Below are positions 36,645 to 49,532 of a stretch of 64,000 bases of DNA, in pieces. How positions within the stretch are numbered: position 1 is the stretch's first letter; every line of letters begins with the position of its first letter. The notes under the pieces are model-generated. The model saw only the letters and a program-made list of their open reading frames with translations, did not search any database and was not told where the DNA came from. The DNA comes from Campylobacter concisus. GTDB lineage: Bacteria > Campylobacterota > Campylobacteria > Campylobacterales > Campylobacteraceae. The position numbers were made by a program, and so were the translations under genes. Location of the stretch: positions 391,449 through 455,448 of the forward strand of contig NZ_NDYP01000002.1 of NCBI RefSeq assembly GCF_002165775.1, written 5' to 3'.

Positions 36645-37207
36645 TACAAAATATGCCCCATTTGCTCTTTTTTTACACGAAGATAGTCTTCGTTAAACTT
36701 ATTTGGTTTTATGATAATAGGTACGCGTTTTACGATCTTTGCCGACTTTAAACCATGAAGTTTTAGCGGATTGTTTGTGAGTAAATTTATCTCTTTTATG
36801 CCGTAGTGATTTAGGATAAAATCAACCACTTCGTATGTTCTCTCGTCAGCTTTAAAACCTAGCTGGTGATTGGCTTCTATCGTGTCAAGGCCCTTATCTT
36901 GAAGGCTATAGGCGTTTATTTTGTTTAAAAGCCCGATATTTCTGCCCTCTTGACGCAGATAGATGACCATGCCGCTATTTTCTTCGATATATTTTAGGCT
37001 CGCTTCAAGCTGGTCGCGGCAGTCGCACTTTAGGCTCCCGATCGCATCGCCAGTTAGGCATTCGGAGTGAATTCTAAGATTTACAACTTCGCTCAAAGGC
37101 TCTTTGTAGATCACGAGGTGCTCTTTTGCCCCTTCTTTGAAGGCTTGAACCTTATAAGTGCCAAATCTTGATGGTAGATTTGCCGCGTTTGAAATTTCTA
37201 TTTTCAT
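36644..37207 (-). CDS. ribA: GTP cyclohydrolase II
   Basis: A 187-residue enzyme making the first riboflavin intermediate from GTP. Zinc cysteines appear in [20 protein letters not shown], and RQEGRNIGL is the catalytic signature. It is a stand-alone RibA, not fused to RibB. First gene of the - strand operon, divergent from hemB with a 68-base spacer. Confidence 0.96.
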   Translation of the reverse strand: MKIEISNAANLPSRFGTYKVQAFKEGAKEHLVIYKEPLSEVVNLRIHSECLTGDAIGSLKCDCRDQLEASLKYIEENSGMVIYLRQEGRNIGLLNKINAYSLQDKGLDTIEANHQLGFKADERTYEVVDFILNHYGIKEINLLTNNPLKLHGLKSAKIVKRVPIIIKPNKFNEDYLRVKKEQMGHIL

Positions 37208-37275
37208 TTTAAATTTACTCCAACTGTGCTAAACTAGCTAAAAATCAAGCATTTTAACAAAGAAAAGGCAAAAAT

Positions 37276-38247
37276 ATGTTTAAACGTTTTAGAAGATTAA
37301 GAATAAATCCAGCTTTAAGAGACATGGTGCGAGAGACTAGCCTTAGCGTAAATGACTTCATCTATCCGCTCTTTGTAGTTGATGGCAAGGGCGTTAAAAA
37401 CGAGATCGCTTCGATGCCAGGCGTTTATCAAATGAGTATCGATGAAATTTTAAAAGAGTGTGAAGAGATAGTAAATTTAGGCATAAAATCGATCATTTTA
37501 TTTGGCATACCAAGCCTAAAAGATAGCGTTGGCAGCGACGCACTAAGCAACGACGGCATCATTGCAACTGCGCTTCGTGCCATAAAGGATAAATTTCCAA
37601 ATTTATTTGTCATAACAGATCTTTGCTTTTGTGAATACACAGATCATGGCCACTGCGGCATAATCGACCACGTGCATAATACCATCGACAATGACGCAAC
37701 GCTTGAAATCTCAGCTAAACAAGCCTTGATACACGCTCAAAATGGCGCCGACATGATCGCACCAAGCGGTATGATGGATGGTATCATCGCAACACTAAGA
37801 GAGGCGCTTGATAGTAATGGCTATGAAAATTTACCAGTGATGGCGTACTCGACTAAATTTGCTTCAGCCTACTATGGACCATTTCGCGATGTGGCACAAA
37901 GCGCTCCAAGCTTTGGTGATAGAAAGAGCTACCAAATGGACAGCGCAAACCGCCTTGAAGCTATAAATGAGAGCTTGCAGGACGAGGCACAAGGCGCTGA
38001 TATCTTGATGGTAAAGCCAGCACTCGCCTATCTTGACATCGTTAGAGAGCTAAGAAATTTAACACTTCTACCACTTTGCGTCTATAACGTAAGCGGCGAG
38101 TACGCACTGCTAAAAGCTGGCGCAAAAGCTGGCATCATCGACTATGAGCGCGTTATGATGGAGACCTTGATCGGCTTTAAAAGAGCAGGGGCAAATTTGA
38201 TCATCACCTATCACGCAAAAGAAGCGGCTAAAATTTTAAGGGGCTAA
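37276..38247 (+). CDS. hemB: Porphobilinogen synthase (delta-aminolevulinic acid dehydratase)
   Basis: A 323-residue enzyme condensing two 5-aminolevulinates in haem synthesis. The regions [37 protein letters not shown] (Schiff-base lysine) and [10 protein letters not shown] (second catalytic lysine) are all present. First gene of a hemB-argF-DUF2603-hemN run; one base separates it from argF. Confidence 0.97.
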   Translation: MFKRFRRLRINPALRDMVRETSLSVNDFIYPLFVVDGKGVKNEIASMPGVYQMSIDEILKECEEIVNLGIKSIILFGIPSLKDSVGSDALSNDGIIATALRAIKDKFPNLFVITDLCFCEYTDHGHCGIIDHVHNTIDNDATLEISAKQALIHAQNGADMIAPSGMMDGIIATLREALDSNGYENLPVMAYSTKFASAYYGPFRDVAQSAPSFGDRKSYQMDSANRLEAINESLQDEAQGADILMVKPALAYLDIVRELRNLTLLPLCVYNVSGEYALLKAGAKAGIIDYERVMMETLIGFKRAGANLIITYHAKEAAKILRG

Positions 38248-38248
38248 G

Positions 38249-41002
<2,754 letters not shown>

Positions 41003-41054
41003 AAATTATTTTTTTGTCATAAGATATTTAAAATGCATTTAATATTTCTTGGTG

Positions 41055-41060
41055 TATAAT
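41055..41060 (+). promoter_or_regulatory. Candidate -10 box for the type I secretion operon
   Basis: TATAAT with GTG just upstream, 59 bases before the TolC-like ATG, in the 116-base gap after hemN. No clear -35. AAAAGGAT before the ATG is the ribosome site. Confidence 0.5.
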
Positions 41061-41118
41061 TCGTGTCAAAATTTAAGTATAGACTTAATAATAAAAATAA
41101 GGTAAAAGGATCTTAGTT

Positions 41119-42789
41119 ATGAAAAAGATGTTAGCAATTAGTGCTTTGGCAGCAACTGTACTGTCAGCTCAAGATGTTCCTTATAGGATTTTTCTAGCTT
41201 CATTTGCACAAGATGATAATCAGGCTAGAATTGATAGTGCTGTTAATAAAGTTAATAGTAAAATTTCTGATAGTAGGCTGACCACAGGTATCTATGAGGT
41301 TGGTGGACGAAAATTTTTATATGTTGACACAACTCCAGTCTCTGAGGATGAAGCTAATAGTCTATTAGTTAAAGTTCAAAACGAATCAGGCTATAAAGAT
41401 GCTTTAATGAGAGCAAAAGCACCTGTGGCTGATACTCAAATAACAAAAAAATCTAATATAGAACAAGCTATATCAACTGAAGTAAAACCAGTAGCACAAG
41501 TTGATGATGGAGTTTTGACTTTAGATCAAGTTATAAAGACTATTTTAAATGAAAATCCAAGTTTAAAAGCTACAGAATTTAACTATCTACAAGTTGGTAA
41601 AGATTTAAAAATAGCAAAAAATGCCTATTATCCAACACTTGATGCTGCTGCTAGAGTGGGATATGAGAAAAAACGCCTTGATGATGGAGTTTCTACAAGA
41701 AGAGGAGATGGAAGAATTTCTGGTACATCTCTAACTTTGGTTGAAAATCTATACAATGGTGGTGCTGATAAAAATAGAATAAATTCTCAAAGTGCAAGGC
41801 TTGATTCAGCTGCTTATTCAGTAGCACAAGCTGCAGATAGACTTACATTAAATGCTACAAATGCTTACTTGCAAGTTCTTCAAACTAAGAGAATTTTAGA
41901 CATTGAAGAAGAAAATGTAAAGAGTCATGAGGAAATTTATAGCCAAATTAAAGATAGAGCAAGGTCAGGTTATGGCGTAGCTTCTGAAGAGAGACAAGCT
42001 GGATCACGCTATACTTTAGCTCAATCAAACTATACAGCTGCTAAAAATAACTATGAAGATGCACTTTCTACATTTGAGAAATTATATGGAAAAAAAGTTG
42101 CAGCTAAAAATTTAGTAATGCCTGAGTTTAGCCTTCCTTTGCCTAGCACAAAAGAGGCTGTTTATAACAAAGCAATTCTTTGCAACCCATCACTTTTAGT
42201 TCAAAAATCAAATATTGCTATGGCAGAGTCAGTTGTAAAAGAGAAAAATGCGCCATTCTTACCAAAACTAGATCTTGTTGTATCTGGTGCGTATGATCAT
42301 TCAAATGTTTTATATGACAATTATGAAGAACAAACATTTGACGCACTTTTAAGACTAAACTATAACCTTTACAATAAAGGTAATGATAAACTAGATAAAG
42401 AAAAAAGCCAGCTTGCTGTTCAACAAGAGCAACAAACTTTGGATAATCTTATAAGAGAGCTTAAAGAGTCTTTGGAATTTTCATGGCAAAATTATGTTCT
42501 TAACCAAGAAAAAATGGGATATCTAAATCAACACGTTGAATATGCTAAAGCTACACTTGATGCTTATCAGGATGAATTTAGAATCGGTCGTCGCGATCTT
42601 ATAAACTTGCTTGATGCTGAAAATGAATATAACTCTGCATTAAAAGAGATTGCTACAACTGAGACAGCACTATCTTATGCGAAATACAGACTATTAGATA
42701 ATATGGGAATGATCTCAGATAGCTTTGAACCAGGTTTTGCGAAGAGATACATTCAAGGTGCTTGCAGCATTCAAAACGATTTAAGATAA
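41119..42789 (+). CDS. TolC-family outer-membrane protein of a type I secretion system, with SPOR-like N-terminus
   Basis: A 556-residue exported protein (signal to about residue 18). Residues ~20-95 (YRIFLASFAQDD...) look like a SPOR domain, which binds denuded peptidoglycan; then a linker and the TolC/OEP part from about 135, with paired repeats typical of TolC coiled coils (TLDQVIKTILNENPSLKATEF and the second half beginning EAVYNKAILCNPSLLVQ). It forms the outer-membrane exit duct for the ABC/HlyD pair downstream, matching LapE-type proteins. First gene of the operon. Confidence 0.88.
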   Translation: MKKMLAISALAATVLSAQDVPYRIFLASFAQDDNQARIDSAVNKVNSKISDSRLTTGIYEVGGRKFLYVDTTPVSEDEANSLLVKVQNESGYKDALMRAKAPVADTQITKKSNIEQAISTEVKPVAQVDDGVLTLDQVIKTILNENPSLKATEFNYLQVGKDLKIAKNAYYPTLDAAARVGYEKKRLDDGVSTRRGDGRISGTSLTLVENLYNGGADKNRINSQSARLDSAAYSVAQAADRLTLNATNAYLQVLQTKRILDIEEENVKSHEEIYSQIKDRARSGYGVASEERQAGSRYTLAQSNYTAAKNNYEDALSTFEKLYGKKVAAKNLVMPEFSLPLPSTKEAVYNKAILCNPSLLVQKSNIAMAESVVKEKNAPFLPKLDLVVSGAYDHSNVLYDNYEEQTFDALLRLNYNLYNKGNDKLDKEKSQLAVQQEQQTLDNLIRELKESLEFSWQNYVLNQEKMGYLNQHVEYAKATLDAYQDEFRIGRRDLINLLDAENEYNSALKEIATTETALSYAKYRLLDNMGMISDSFEPGFAKRYIQGACSIQNDLR

Positions 42790-42803
42790 AAATGTAAAAA
42801 GTA

Positions 42804-43466
42804 ATGACCATGAGGGTCAAGACAAATTTTTGGACGCTTATTGCAAGCGTCCTTTTTTTATTATTAGCAAGTGCTATTGGAGATTTTATAAAATCAACAA
42901 CTATAGCAAAGGTAGCTAAAATTTATGGAGAAGATGCAAGAAGAAGGGCTTCTGCTCTAAATTCTTTAATGACTTCATTGCAAGATGCAACTGAACAAGA
43001 GAAATTAATAAAAGTAAATGACTTTTTTAACTCTTTTAGATGGGTTGATGATATGCAGCTTTGGCACAAAAAGGATTATTGGGCTACTAGAATGGAATTT
43101 ATAGGAAAAGGTGCTGGTGACTGCGAAGACTACGTTATTGCAAAATATTTTACACTAAAGCAGCTAGGAATTCCAACTCAAAAATTATACTTCACATATG
43201 TTAAAGCCCTAAGATACAATCAAGCTCATATGGTTTTGGCATACTACGATACACCAAAATCTATTCCATTAATTTTAGACAACATAAATGGTAAAATAAA
43301 AATCGCAACTCAAAGAACAGACCTTGTTCCAGTTTATAGTTTTAATGGTGATTCGCTATACTTGGCAAAACAAGAAGGTCTTGGTCAAGCAATACCAGGT
43401 GGAAATAAAAAACAAAATCCTAAGTGGATGGAACTAATAGATAGGATAGGAAAAGAGGATTTATGA
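42804..43466 (+). CDS. LapG-type periplasmic transglutaminase-like cysteine protease
   Basis: A 220-residue protein with an N-terminal membrane helix or signal (about 8-26) and a bacterial transglutaminase-like cysteine peptidase (BTLCP) core. The catalytic triad is complete: C107 (GAGDCEDY), H142 (QAHMVLAYY) and D159 (LILDNINGK). In Pseudomonas, LapG cuts the N-terminus of the surface adhesin LapA and is held off by c-di-GMP-loaded LapD. The next gene is a LapD-type protein with a 4-base overlap, so the same circuit is implied. ATG 42804 or 42810 may be the start. Confidence 0.9.
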   Translation: MTMRVKTNFWTLIASVLFLLLASAIGDFIKSTTIAKVAKIYGEDARRRASALNSLMTSLQDATEQEKLIKVNDFFNSFRWVDDMQLWHKKDYWATRMEFIGKGAGDCEDYVIAKYFTLKQLGIPTQKLYFTYVKALRYNQAHMVLAYYDTPKSIPLILDNINGKIKIATQRTDLVPVYSFNGDSLYLAKQEGLGQAIPGGNKKQNPKWMELIDRIGKEDL

Positions 43467-45412
43467 CGCTATTTAAACAAATTATGATCGCCGTGATAAC
43501 TTTTGGTATCATGATTTTTATGGCTGTTGGCTACTTAAATTTTAAGAGCCTAAATGGATATATTAATGACCAGCTTGGTGAAAATGCAAGACATACAGCA
43601 AATTCGCTTGGACTTGCTTTAAAGCCTATTATCGATCCAGATGACATGTCCTTGGCTCAAACAATGATAAATTCTATGTTTGACAGCGGTAGATACAAGC
43701 TTATTAAACTTGAAGATGTTGATGGCAAGGTTCTTATTGAAAATTCTCAACAAACTGTTGTTAAAGATATTCCCGAGTGGTTTTACAAAATAGCTAAGTT
43801 TGAAGCGCCAATAGCAGATAGCGAGATTATGACTGGCTGGGCAAAATTTGGCACGCTTTATGTTCAAGGTAGCACCGCACTTGCCTACAATGAGCTTTAT
43901 ACTAACTCAAAAAATATTTTTAATTTTCTTCTTCTAATGATAATTGTCACTCTCGTGGTGGCATATTTCGCTCTAAAAGCTATTTTTAGACCGCTTATGA
44001 AGGTTCAAGATCAGGCTGAGGCCATACTTGATAATAAATTTATTATTCAGAAAAGAATTCCATTTACAGCTGATCTTAAAAAAATGGTTCTAGCTATGAA
44101 CTCTATGGTTAGTAAAGTAAAAGACATTTTTGAGAGAGAGGCAGCCACACTTAGTAAGTATCAAGAACTTTTATATAAAGATACAATGAGCGGTGCTAAT
44201 AACAGAAGATTTTTTCAAACTAAATTTAGTGAGTATCTAGCAAGTGAAGAATATTCAAGTGGTGTTGCTTTACTTGTTAGTTTTAAAGATCTAATAAATT
44301 TAAAAAGTACGCTTGGCTTTGAAAAATGGCAAAGCGTTATAATGAAAATAGCTCAAATTTTACAAGAAAAATCAATCCATAATGATAAAAATGCGATTGT
44401 TGCAAGGCTTAACGATAATGATTTCATTGTACTTTCGTATGGTAGAAATTCATCAAATTTCTTGGCTCTATGTGATGAAATTATGAACGAGTTTAAAAAG
44501 CTTTATGCAAATTTTGCACTAAATGATAGCGAGTATCCAGTAAATGCTGCGATAGTTGAGTATTCACCAAATACTGATATCAAGACACTTCTTACTTCAG
44601 CTGACGTTACATTGGCTAGCTCAAGACTTGCTGGAAGCTTTACATATAAGGTATTTAATGAAAATCAAAATACTTTAGTGATTGGTAAAGAGAAGTATAA
44701 AGAGCTTATTTTTGACTCAATAAAAGAAGATGAATTTAAATTCGCAGCTCAAAAAGTGATTGATCTTAATTCAAATTTTGAGCAGTATGAGCTTTATTTG
44801 AGGCTTGTTGATAAAGATGGTGTATGGCGTATGGCCTCATATTTCATGCCGATGGTAAATGAGCTAAATTTAGGTGCAATGCTTGATCTTCATATCTTAA
44901 ATAGAGTAGCCAGAATTTTACCAGAGAATATCTTACCAAGTGGCAACTTGGCCATAAATTTGGGAAAAGAGATATTAAATTCAGATGAAAATTTTTCAAA
45001 ACTTGAAGCTACACTTAAAAAGATAAGTCAAATTTCAAAATATAAAAACTATATAGAAATTCCAAATAAAGACGATATTAGCATGGAAAGTATAGTTAAG
45101 CTTACTAAAAAATTAAAAGAACTTGGCTTTGGATTTGGTTTTGACCACTTCGAGCTTAATGCAAAAGGTATCGAGAAGCTAAAAGAATTTAACCCTGATT
45201 ATGTAAAAATTCAGTCAAATGTCTTAATCGACTTCTTAAGTGATAAGTCAGGAGTAAATACAAAACAATCGCTTGACGTTGTTTTAAGCTCAAAAGACAT
45301 TATTTTGATCGCAATTGGTGTTGAAGGCGAAGAGCAGAAGAAAAAGCTAATTGATCTTGGCATTAAAAATATGCAAGGAATTTATATAGATGAAATTAAG
45401 AACATTGGATGA
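43463..45412 (+). CDS. LapD-type c-di-GMP receptor with degenerate GGDEF and EAL domains
   Basis: A 649-residue inner-membrane protein. Membrane helix (about 6-26), periplasmic LapD/MoxY-type domain (about 27-150), second helix (~150-172), HAMP, GGDEF-like domain (about 235-395) and EAL-like domain (about 405-645). Key catalytic motifs are lost: the GGDEF site reads LNDNDFIVLSYG, and the expected EAL tripeptide region reads YELYLRL (about residue 442). It should therefore sense rather than make or break c-di-GMP, binding LapG through its periplasmic part. Coupled to the LapG gene by an ATGA overlap. Confidence 0.9.
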   Translation: MTLFKQIMIAVITFGIMIFMAVGYLNFKSLNGYINDQLGENARHTANSLGLALKPIIDPDDMSLAQTMINSMFDSGRYKLIKLEDVDGKVLIENSQQTVVKDIPEWFYKIAKFEAPIADSEIMTGWAKFGTLYVQGSTALAYNELYTNSKNIFNFLLLMIIVTLVVAYFALKAIFRPLMKVQDQAEAILDNKFIIQKRIPFTADLKKMVLAMNSMVSKVKDIFEREAATLSKYQELLYKDTMSGANNRRFFQTKFSEYLASEEYSSGVALLVSFKDLINLKSTLGFEKWQSVIMKIAQILQEKSIHNDKNAIVARLNDNDFIVLSYGRNSSNFLALCDEIMNEFKKLYANFALNDSEYPVNAAIVEYSPNTDIKTLLTSADVTLASSRLAGSFTYKVFNENQNTLVIGKEKYKELIFDSIKEDEFKFAAQKVIDLNSNFEQYELYLRLVDKDGVWRMASYFMPMVNELNLGAMLDLHILNRVARILPENILPSGNLAINLGKEILNSDENFSKLEATLKKISQISKYKNYIEIPNKDDISMESIVKLTKKLKELGFGFGFDHFELNAKGIEKLKEFNPDYVKIQSNVLIDFLSDKSGVNTKQSLDVVLSSKDIILIAIGVEGEEQKKKLIDLGIKNMQGIYIDEIKNIG

Positions 45413-45415
45413 TAG

Positions 45416-47554
45416 ATGCATAGTGATAAGATAAAAGATGAACTGCTTCAATGTTTGGTTATTTTTACCAAGCTTCATAATAATCCATATAGTGCTGATG
45501 CTTTAACTATTGGCTTGCCAGTAAAAGATGGCGATGAAATTGAGCTTTTTTCACTTAAAAGCTCAAGGTCTTTATTTTCTCGTGCTGCTTCTCGTGCTGG
45601 CTTTGCTTCTACTCTTGTAAGAAAAGATCTTGAACAAATCTCTCCTTTAGTTTTACCTTGCATTTTAATGCTTAGAGGCAAAAAAGCTTGCATCTTGCAA
45701 TCTTTTAGTAAAGATAAAAAGACAGCAAATATCATAACACCAGAACTTTCAACTGGTACTAGCACGATAGAAATAAGTAAATTAAAAGAAGAATATTTAG
45801 GCTATGCATACTATCTAAAGCGCGAGTTTGTTCCAGAGGATACTAGCTCAACAAAGCTAATTGATGCGGGCAATGACCACTGGTTTTGGGGAACTCTAAA
45901 ACGTTCAAAAAAGATTTATTTTGATGTTGTTCTTGCAAGTTTTATTATAAATTTATTTGTTCTTGCTAGTCCGCTTTTTACGATGAATGTATATGACCGT
46001 GTCGTGCCAAATAATGCGGTTGAGACACTTTGGGTCTTAGCACTTGGCGTAAGTGTAGTTTATGGCATAGATCTTTTTTTAAAATTTGTAAGATCATATT
46101 TTCTTGAGATCGCTGGTAAAAAGAGCGATATCATAATGAGCTCTATTTTATTTGAGCGCGTTATGGATATGAAGTTTAGCAATAAACCAAAATCTGTTGG
46201 CTCATTTGCTAGTAATCTAAAAGAGTTTGATACGGTTAGAAATTTCTTCTCATCAGCCTCATTGGCAGCCATTGTCGATCTTCCATTCGCGATCATTTTC
46301 TTGATAGTTACTTATTTTATAGGAAGCTATATCGTACTAGTGCCAATTATTATCATGATAGCTATTTTATGTTATACATTCTTTATAAAAGATCCACTTC
46401 AAAATGCTATTAAGAGTACATTTGAGGCTTCGGCTATAAAAAATGGAATTTTAATAGAGAGCCTTAGCAGTCTTGAAACCATCAAAACTCTTGGTGCTAG
46501 TGGCCATATACAATGGAACTGGGAAGAGGCAACTGGTGAGATAGCAAATAGAAGCATTAAATCAAAAATTATCACAACTTCGATAACGACTGTTACATCT
46601 TTTTTAGTGCAATTAAATACTATTGCTATCATCGTTCTTGGTGTCTATATGATACAAGATACGCATCTTACAATGGGTGGTCTTATCGCTGCGGTTATGC
46701 TTAGCTCTCGCGCTATCGCTCCTATGGGACAAGTAGCTTCACTAGCTGCAAATTTTGAGCAGACAAAAACAGCCTATCAAAGTCTTAGTAAGATTATGCA
46801 AATGCCTGTTGAAAGGCCAGAGGGTAAAAAATTTGTTAGAAGAAATTCTTTTGATGGAAAGATTGAGTTTAAAAATGTAAGCTTTACATATCCAGATACC
46901 ACAAAAGGTTCGCTTGATAGGATAAATTTTGTTATTCAGCCAGGTGAAAAAGTTGGCATTATAGGCAAAAATGGCTCCGGAAAAACTACTTTGCAAAAGC
47001 TCATTTTGGGACTTTACTCACCAACCGAAGGCTCAGTGCTAATCGATGGTATTGATATTAATCAAATCGATCCAGCCGATCTTAGGCGAAACATCGGCTA
47101 CGTTCCGCAAGATGTTGTGCTTTTTAAAGGAACGGTTAGAGAAAATATTGTTCAAAAAGCACCATATGTTGATGATATTCAGATTATAAAAGCAGCCAAA
47201 GTAAGTGGAGTTGATGAATATGTAAATGCTCATCCGCTTGGATTTGACATGCCAGTTTTTGAAAGAGGCGATGGCATAAGTGGTGGACAGCGTCAAAGCA
47301 TAGCTGTGGCTAGGGCATTTTTGCTAGATAGTCCTATTATTTTGCTTGATGAGCCAACAAATTCTCTTGATAATACGGTTGAAAATAAGTTAAAAATAAA
47401 TTTAAAGACAAATACAGCAAATAAAACGATGCTGCTTGTCACGCATAGGACGTCGATGCTAGATCTTGTTGATAGACTTATAGTTATGGACAATGGCAAA
47501 ATTTTATTGGACGGACCAAGAGATGAAGTTTTAGCAAGACTTAGTGGGAAGTGA
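45416..47554 (+). CDS. Type I secretion ABC transporter (LapB/HlyB-like)
   Basis: A 712-residue permease/ATPase. N-terminal C39-like domain (about 1-135) lacks the catalytic cysteine, so it is the substrate-docking, non-cleaving type; six membrane helices follow (about 165-440), then the nucleotide-binding domain with Walker A GKNGSGKTT (near 517), signature SGGQRQSIAVARA (near 621) and Walker B PIILLDEPTNSLD. It powers export of a large RTX-type protein with the TolC- and HlyD-like neighbours. Starts 3 bases after the LapD stop. Confidence 0.94.
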   Translation: MHSDKIKDELLQCLVIFTKLHNNPYSADALTIGLPVKDGDEIELFSLKSSRSLFSRAASRAGFASTLVRKDLEQISPLVLPCILMLRGKKACILQSFSKDKKTANIITPELSTGTSTIEISKLKEEYLGYAYYLKREFVPEDTSSTKLIDAGNDHWFWGTLKRSKKIYFDVVLASFIINLFVLASPLFTMNVYDRVVPNNAVETLWVLALGVSVVYGIDLFLKFVRSYFLEIAGKKSDIIMSSILFERVMDMKFSNKPKSVGSFASNLKEFDTVRNFFSSASLAAIVDLPFAIIFLIVTYFIGSYIVLVPIIIMIAILCYTFFIKDPLQNAIKSTFEASAIKNGILIESLSSLETIKTLGASGHIQWNWEEATGEIANRSIKSKIITTSITTVTSFLVQLNTIAIIVLGVYMIQDTHLTMGGLIAAVMLSSRAIAPMGQVASLAANFEQTKTAYQSLSKIMQMPVERPEGKKFVRRNSFDGKIEFKNVSFTYPDTTKGSLDRINFVIQPGEKVGIIGKNGSGKTTLQKLILGLYSPTEGSVLIDGIDINQIDPADLRRNIGYVPQDVVLFKGTVRENIVQKAPYVDDIQIIKAAKVSGVDEYVNAHPLGFDMPVFERGDGISGGQRQSIAVARAFLLDSPIILLDEPTNSLDNTVENKLKINLKTNTANKTMLLVTHRTSMLDLVDRLIVMDNGKILLDGPRDEVLARLSGK

Positions 47555-47556
47555 TC

Positions 47557-49023
47557 ATGCAAGAAGATATCAAGAATAAACAAAATGAAAATCCAAAAAC
47601 TGAAAAAAGATTAATTTCTGAAAATAACATAAAAGAACAAGAGGAAGCTAGTAATAAAATTTTAAATAGTGTAGATGATATAAAGTCGAATCTTCAAACA
47701 AAAAATTATGATGCTTATGATTTGAAATTTATGTCAAGTCTTTCTGAGGCTGTTTTGGCTAAAGCCCCATCAACATCTAAAAAGATACTCTATACGGTTG
47801 CTATAACTATGTTTTGGCTTCTTGTTTGGGCCTCTTGGGCACAAATAGATGAGATCACAAGAGGTAGTGGTAAGATCATCCCGTCTGGAAAAAACCAAGC
47901 GATACAAAATCTCGAAGGCGGTATAGTCGATCAAATTTTTGTAAAAGAGGGTGACGAAGTTAAGAAAGATCAAATTCTAATAAGGCTAGATAATAAAAAT
48001 TTTACGAGTAGTTATGGTGAGTCAAAACTAAGACTTGATGAACTTCAAGCAAAATTTATGAGACTTGATGCTGAGGCAAATGATAAGGAATTTGACTACG
48101 ATGAAGCTAGAGATGCGAACAATAGCAAAGCCATAAGATATGAGCTAAGTTTGCATAGTTCAAATATCGATCACTTAAATGAACAGATAGGAATTTTAAC
48201 AGAGCAAATTCATCAACGCCAGAGTGAATTGGTCGAACTAAAAAATAAAATTTCTCAAACTCAAAATAGCTATAATCTTGTTCTAAAAGAAAAGGCTATT
48301 ATGGAGCCAATCTTTAAAAAAGGTCTTGTTAGTGAGGTTGAATACATCCAGCTTCAAAGACGAGTAAATGATCTAAGAGGTGAGCTTGATGCTGCCGTTC
48401 TTGCCGTACCAAGAGTTGAATCAACTATAAAAGAAGCGAAAAATAAGATCGAAGAAGCAAAACTTGCTTTTAAAAACAATGCAAAAAAAGAGCTAAATGA
48501 GGTTTCGGCAGAGATTGCAAGGATAAATGAATCACAAATCAGTCTAAGCGATAGAGTAGAAAGAACATATGTAAGATCTCCAGTAAATGGTATTGTCAGC
48601 AAAATGATGGTTCATACCGTATCAGGAGTTATCAAGCCTGGTGAAAATATTGCCGAGATCGTTCCTCTTGAGGATAAATTGGTTGCTGAAGTAAAAGTAA
48701 AACCAGCTGATGTTGCATTTTTGAGACCTGGGCTTGATACGATGGTTAAATTTACGGCCTATGATTTTAGTATTTACGGTGGTTTAAAAGGCAAAGTAAC
48801 GCAGATTAGTGCCGATACGGAGACTAATGAAAAAACTGGCGAGAGCTATTATTTGGTCAGGATAGAAACTGAGAAAAATTATCTTGGTAGCGAAGAAAAA
48901 CCGCTTAGAATAAAAGTTGGTATGATAGTCTCAGCTGATATCATTACCGGCAAAAAGACAATACTTGATTATTTATTAAAGCCTATTTTGAAGGCAAAAC
49001 AAAATGCCTTAACGGAGAGGTAA
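47557..49023 (+). CDS. HlyD-family membrane fusion protein of the type I secretion system
   Basis: About 488 residues with a cytoplasmic N-terminal tail rich in charged residues (QEDIKNKQNENPKTEKR), one membrane helix (~residues 70-92), then biotinyl-lipoyl halves (ITRGSGKIIPSGKNQ, YVRSPVNGIVSKMMVHTVSG) around a long coiled coil (about 180-330). It bridges the inner-membrane ABC protein and the outer-membrane channel. GTG 47551 is in frame, but ATG 47557 is better spaced from GGGA at 47546. Its stop overlaps the next start (TAATG). Confidence 0.93.
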   Translation: MQEDIKNKQNENPKTEKRLISENNIKEQEEASNKILNSVDDIKSNLQTKNYDAYDLKFMSSLSEAVLAKAPSTSKKILYTVAITMFWLLVWASWAQIDEITRGSGKIIPSGKNQAIQNLEGGIVDQIFVKEGDEVKKDQILIRLDNKNFTSSYGESKLRLDELQAKFMRLDAEANDKEFDYDEARDANNSKAIRYELSLHSSNIDHLNEQIGILTEQIHQRQSELVELKNKISQTQNSYNLVLKEKAIMEPIFKKGLVSEVEYIQLQRRVNDLRGELDAAVLAVPRVESTIKEAKNKIEEAKLAFKNNAKKELNEVSAEIARINESQISLSDRVERTYVRSPVNGIVSKMMVHTVSGVIKPGENIAEIVPLEDKLVAEVKVKPADVAFLRPGLDTMVKFTAYDFSIYGGLKGKVTQISADTETNEKTGESYYLVRIETEKNYLGSEEKPLRIKVGMIVSADIITGKKTILDYLLKPILKAKQNALTER

Positions 49024-49514
49024 TGGGCAAGATCGCTTTTTATGATAAGAAATTTGGTGAATACGACATTGAAAAATTTCAAAATTTACAAAATTTCTAT
49101 CTCATAAAAGATGATTATTGCTGCGATATAGTTAATGATGAAATTGAACGATTTAAATTTAGTGATTGTGAAATAGAATTTTTACAATTAGTAGATGTTG
49201 CTAGTAGACATAAAAAACTATTTGAAAATATAAAAATTCAAGATGATATAGTAAGAAGCATTAAAATTTTAATAAAAGGCTATGACCAGAGTTTGGATAA
49301 ATTTGACTTTGATCCTGGAATTTTAAATTTAAATACTCCTTATAAATATGCTATATCACAAGATTTTTTCGAAATGACCATTCTTTTAGAAGAAAAACCT
49401 TCTGTGGTTACTAAATTTTTCTCATCAATAGATTACAAGATATACAAAAATGGCGAAAGTCGTCACGTAGAATTTTTTATAAATAATAAAAAAATTTATG
49501 AAAGAATCATATAA
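49023..49514 (+). CDS. Unknown soluble protein in the secretion operon
   Basis: A 163-residue acidic protein with no signal peptide or membrane segment, strongly AT-rich coding and no family that I recognise. It contains a cysteine pair (DDYCCDIV) and the charged segment IEFLQLVDVASRHKKLFENI. It begins at the TAATG junction with the HlyD-type gene and is followed 18 bases later by the LuxR-type regulator. Position suggests a regulatory or assembly role in the secretion/adhesion module, perhaps as a partner of the regulator. Confidence 0.7.
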   Translation: MGKIAFYDKKFGEYDIEKFQNLQNFYLIKDDYCCDIVNDEIERFKFSDCEIEFLQLVDVASRHKKLFENIKIQDDIVRSIKILIKGYDQSLDKFDFDPGILNLNTPYKYAISQDFFEMTILLEEKPSVVTKFFSSIDYKIYKNGESRHVEFFINNKKIYERII

Positions 49515-49532
49515 ATAATCCAAGGAAAGGTA

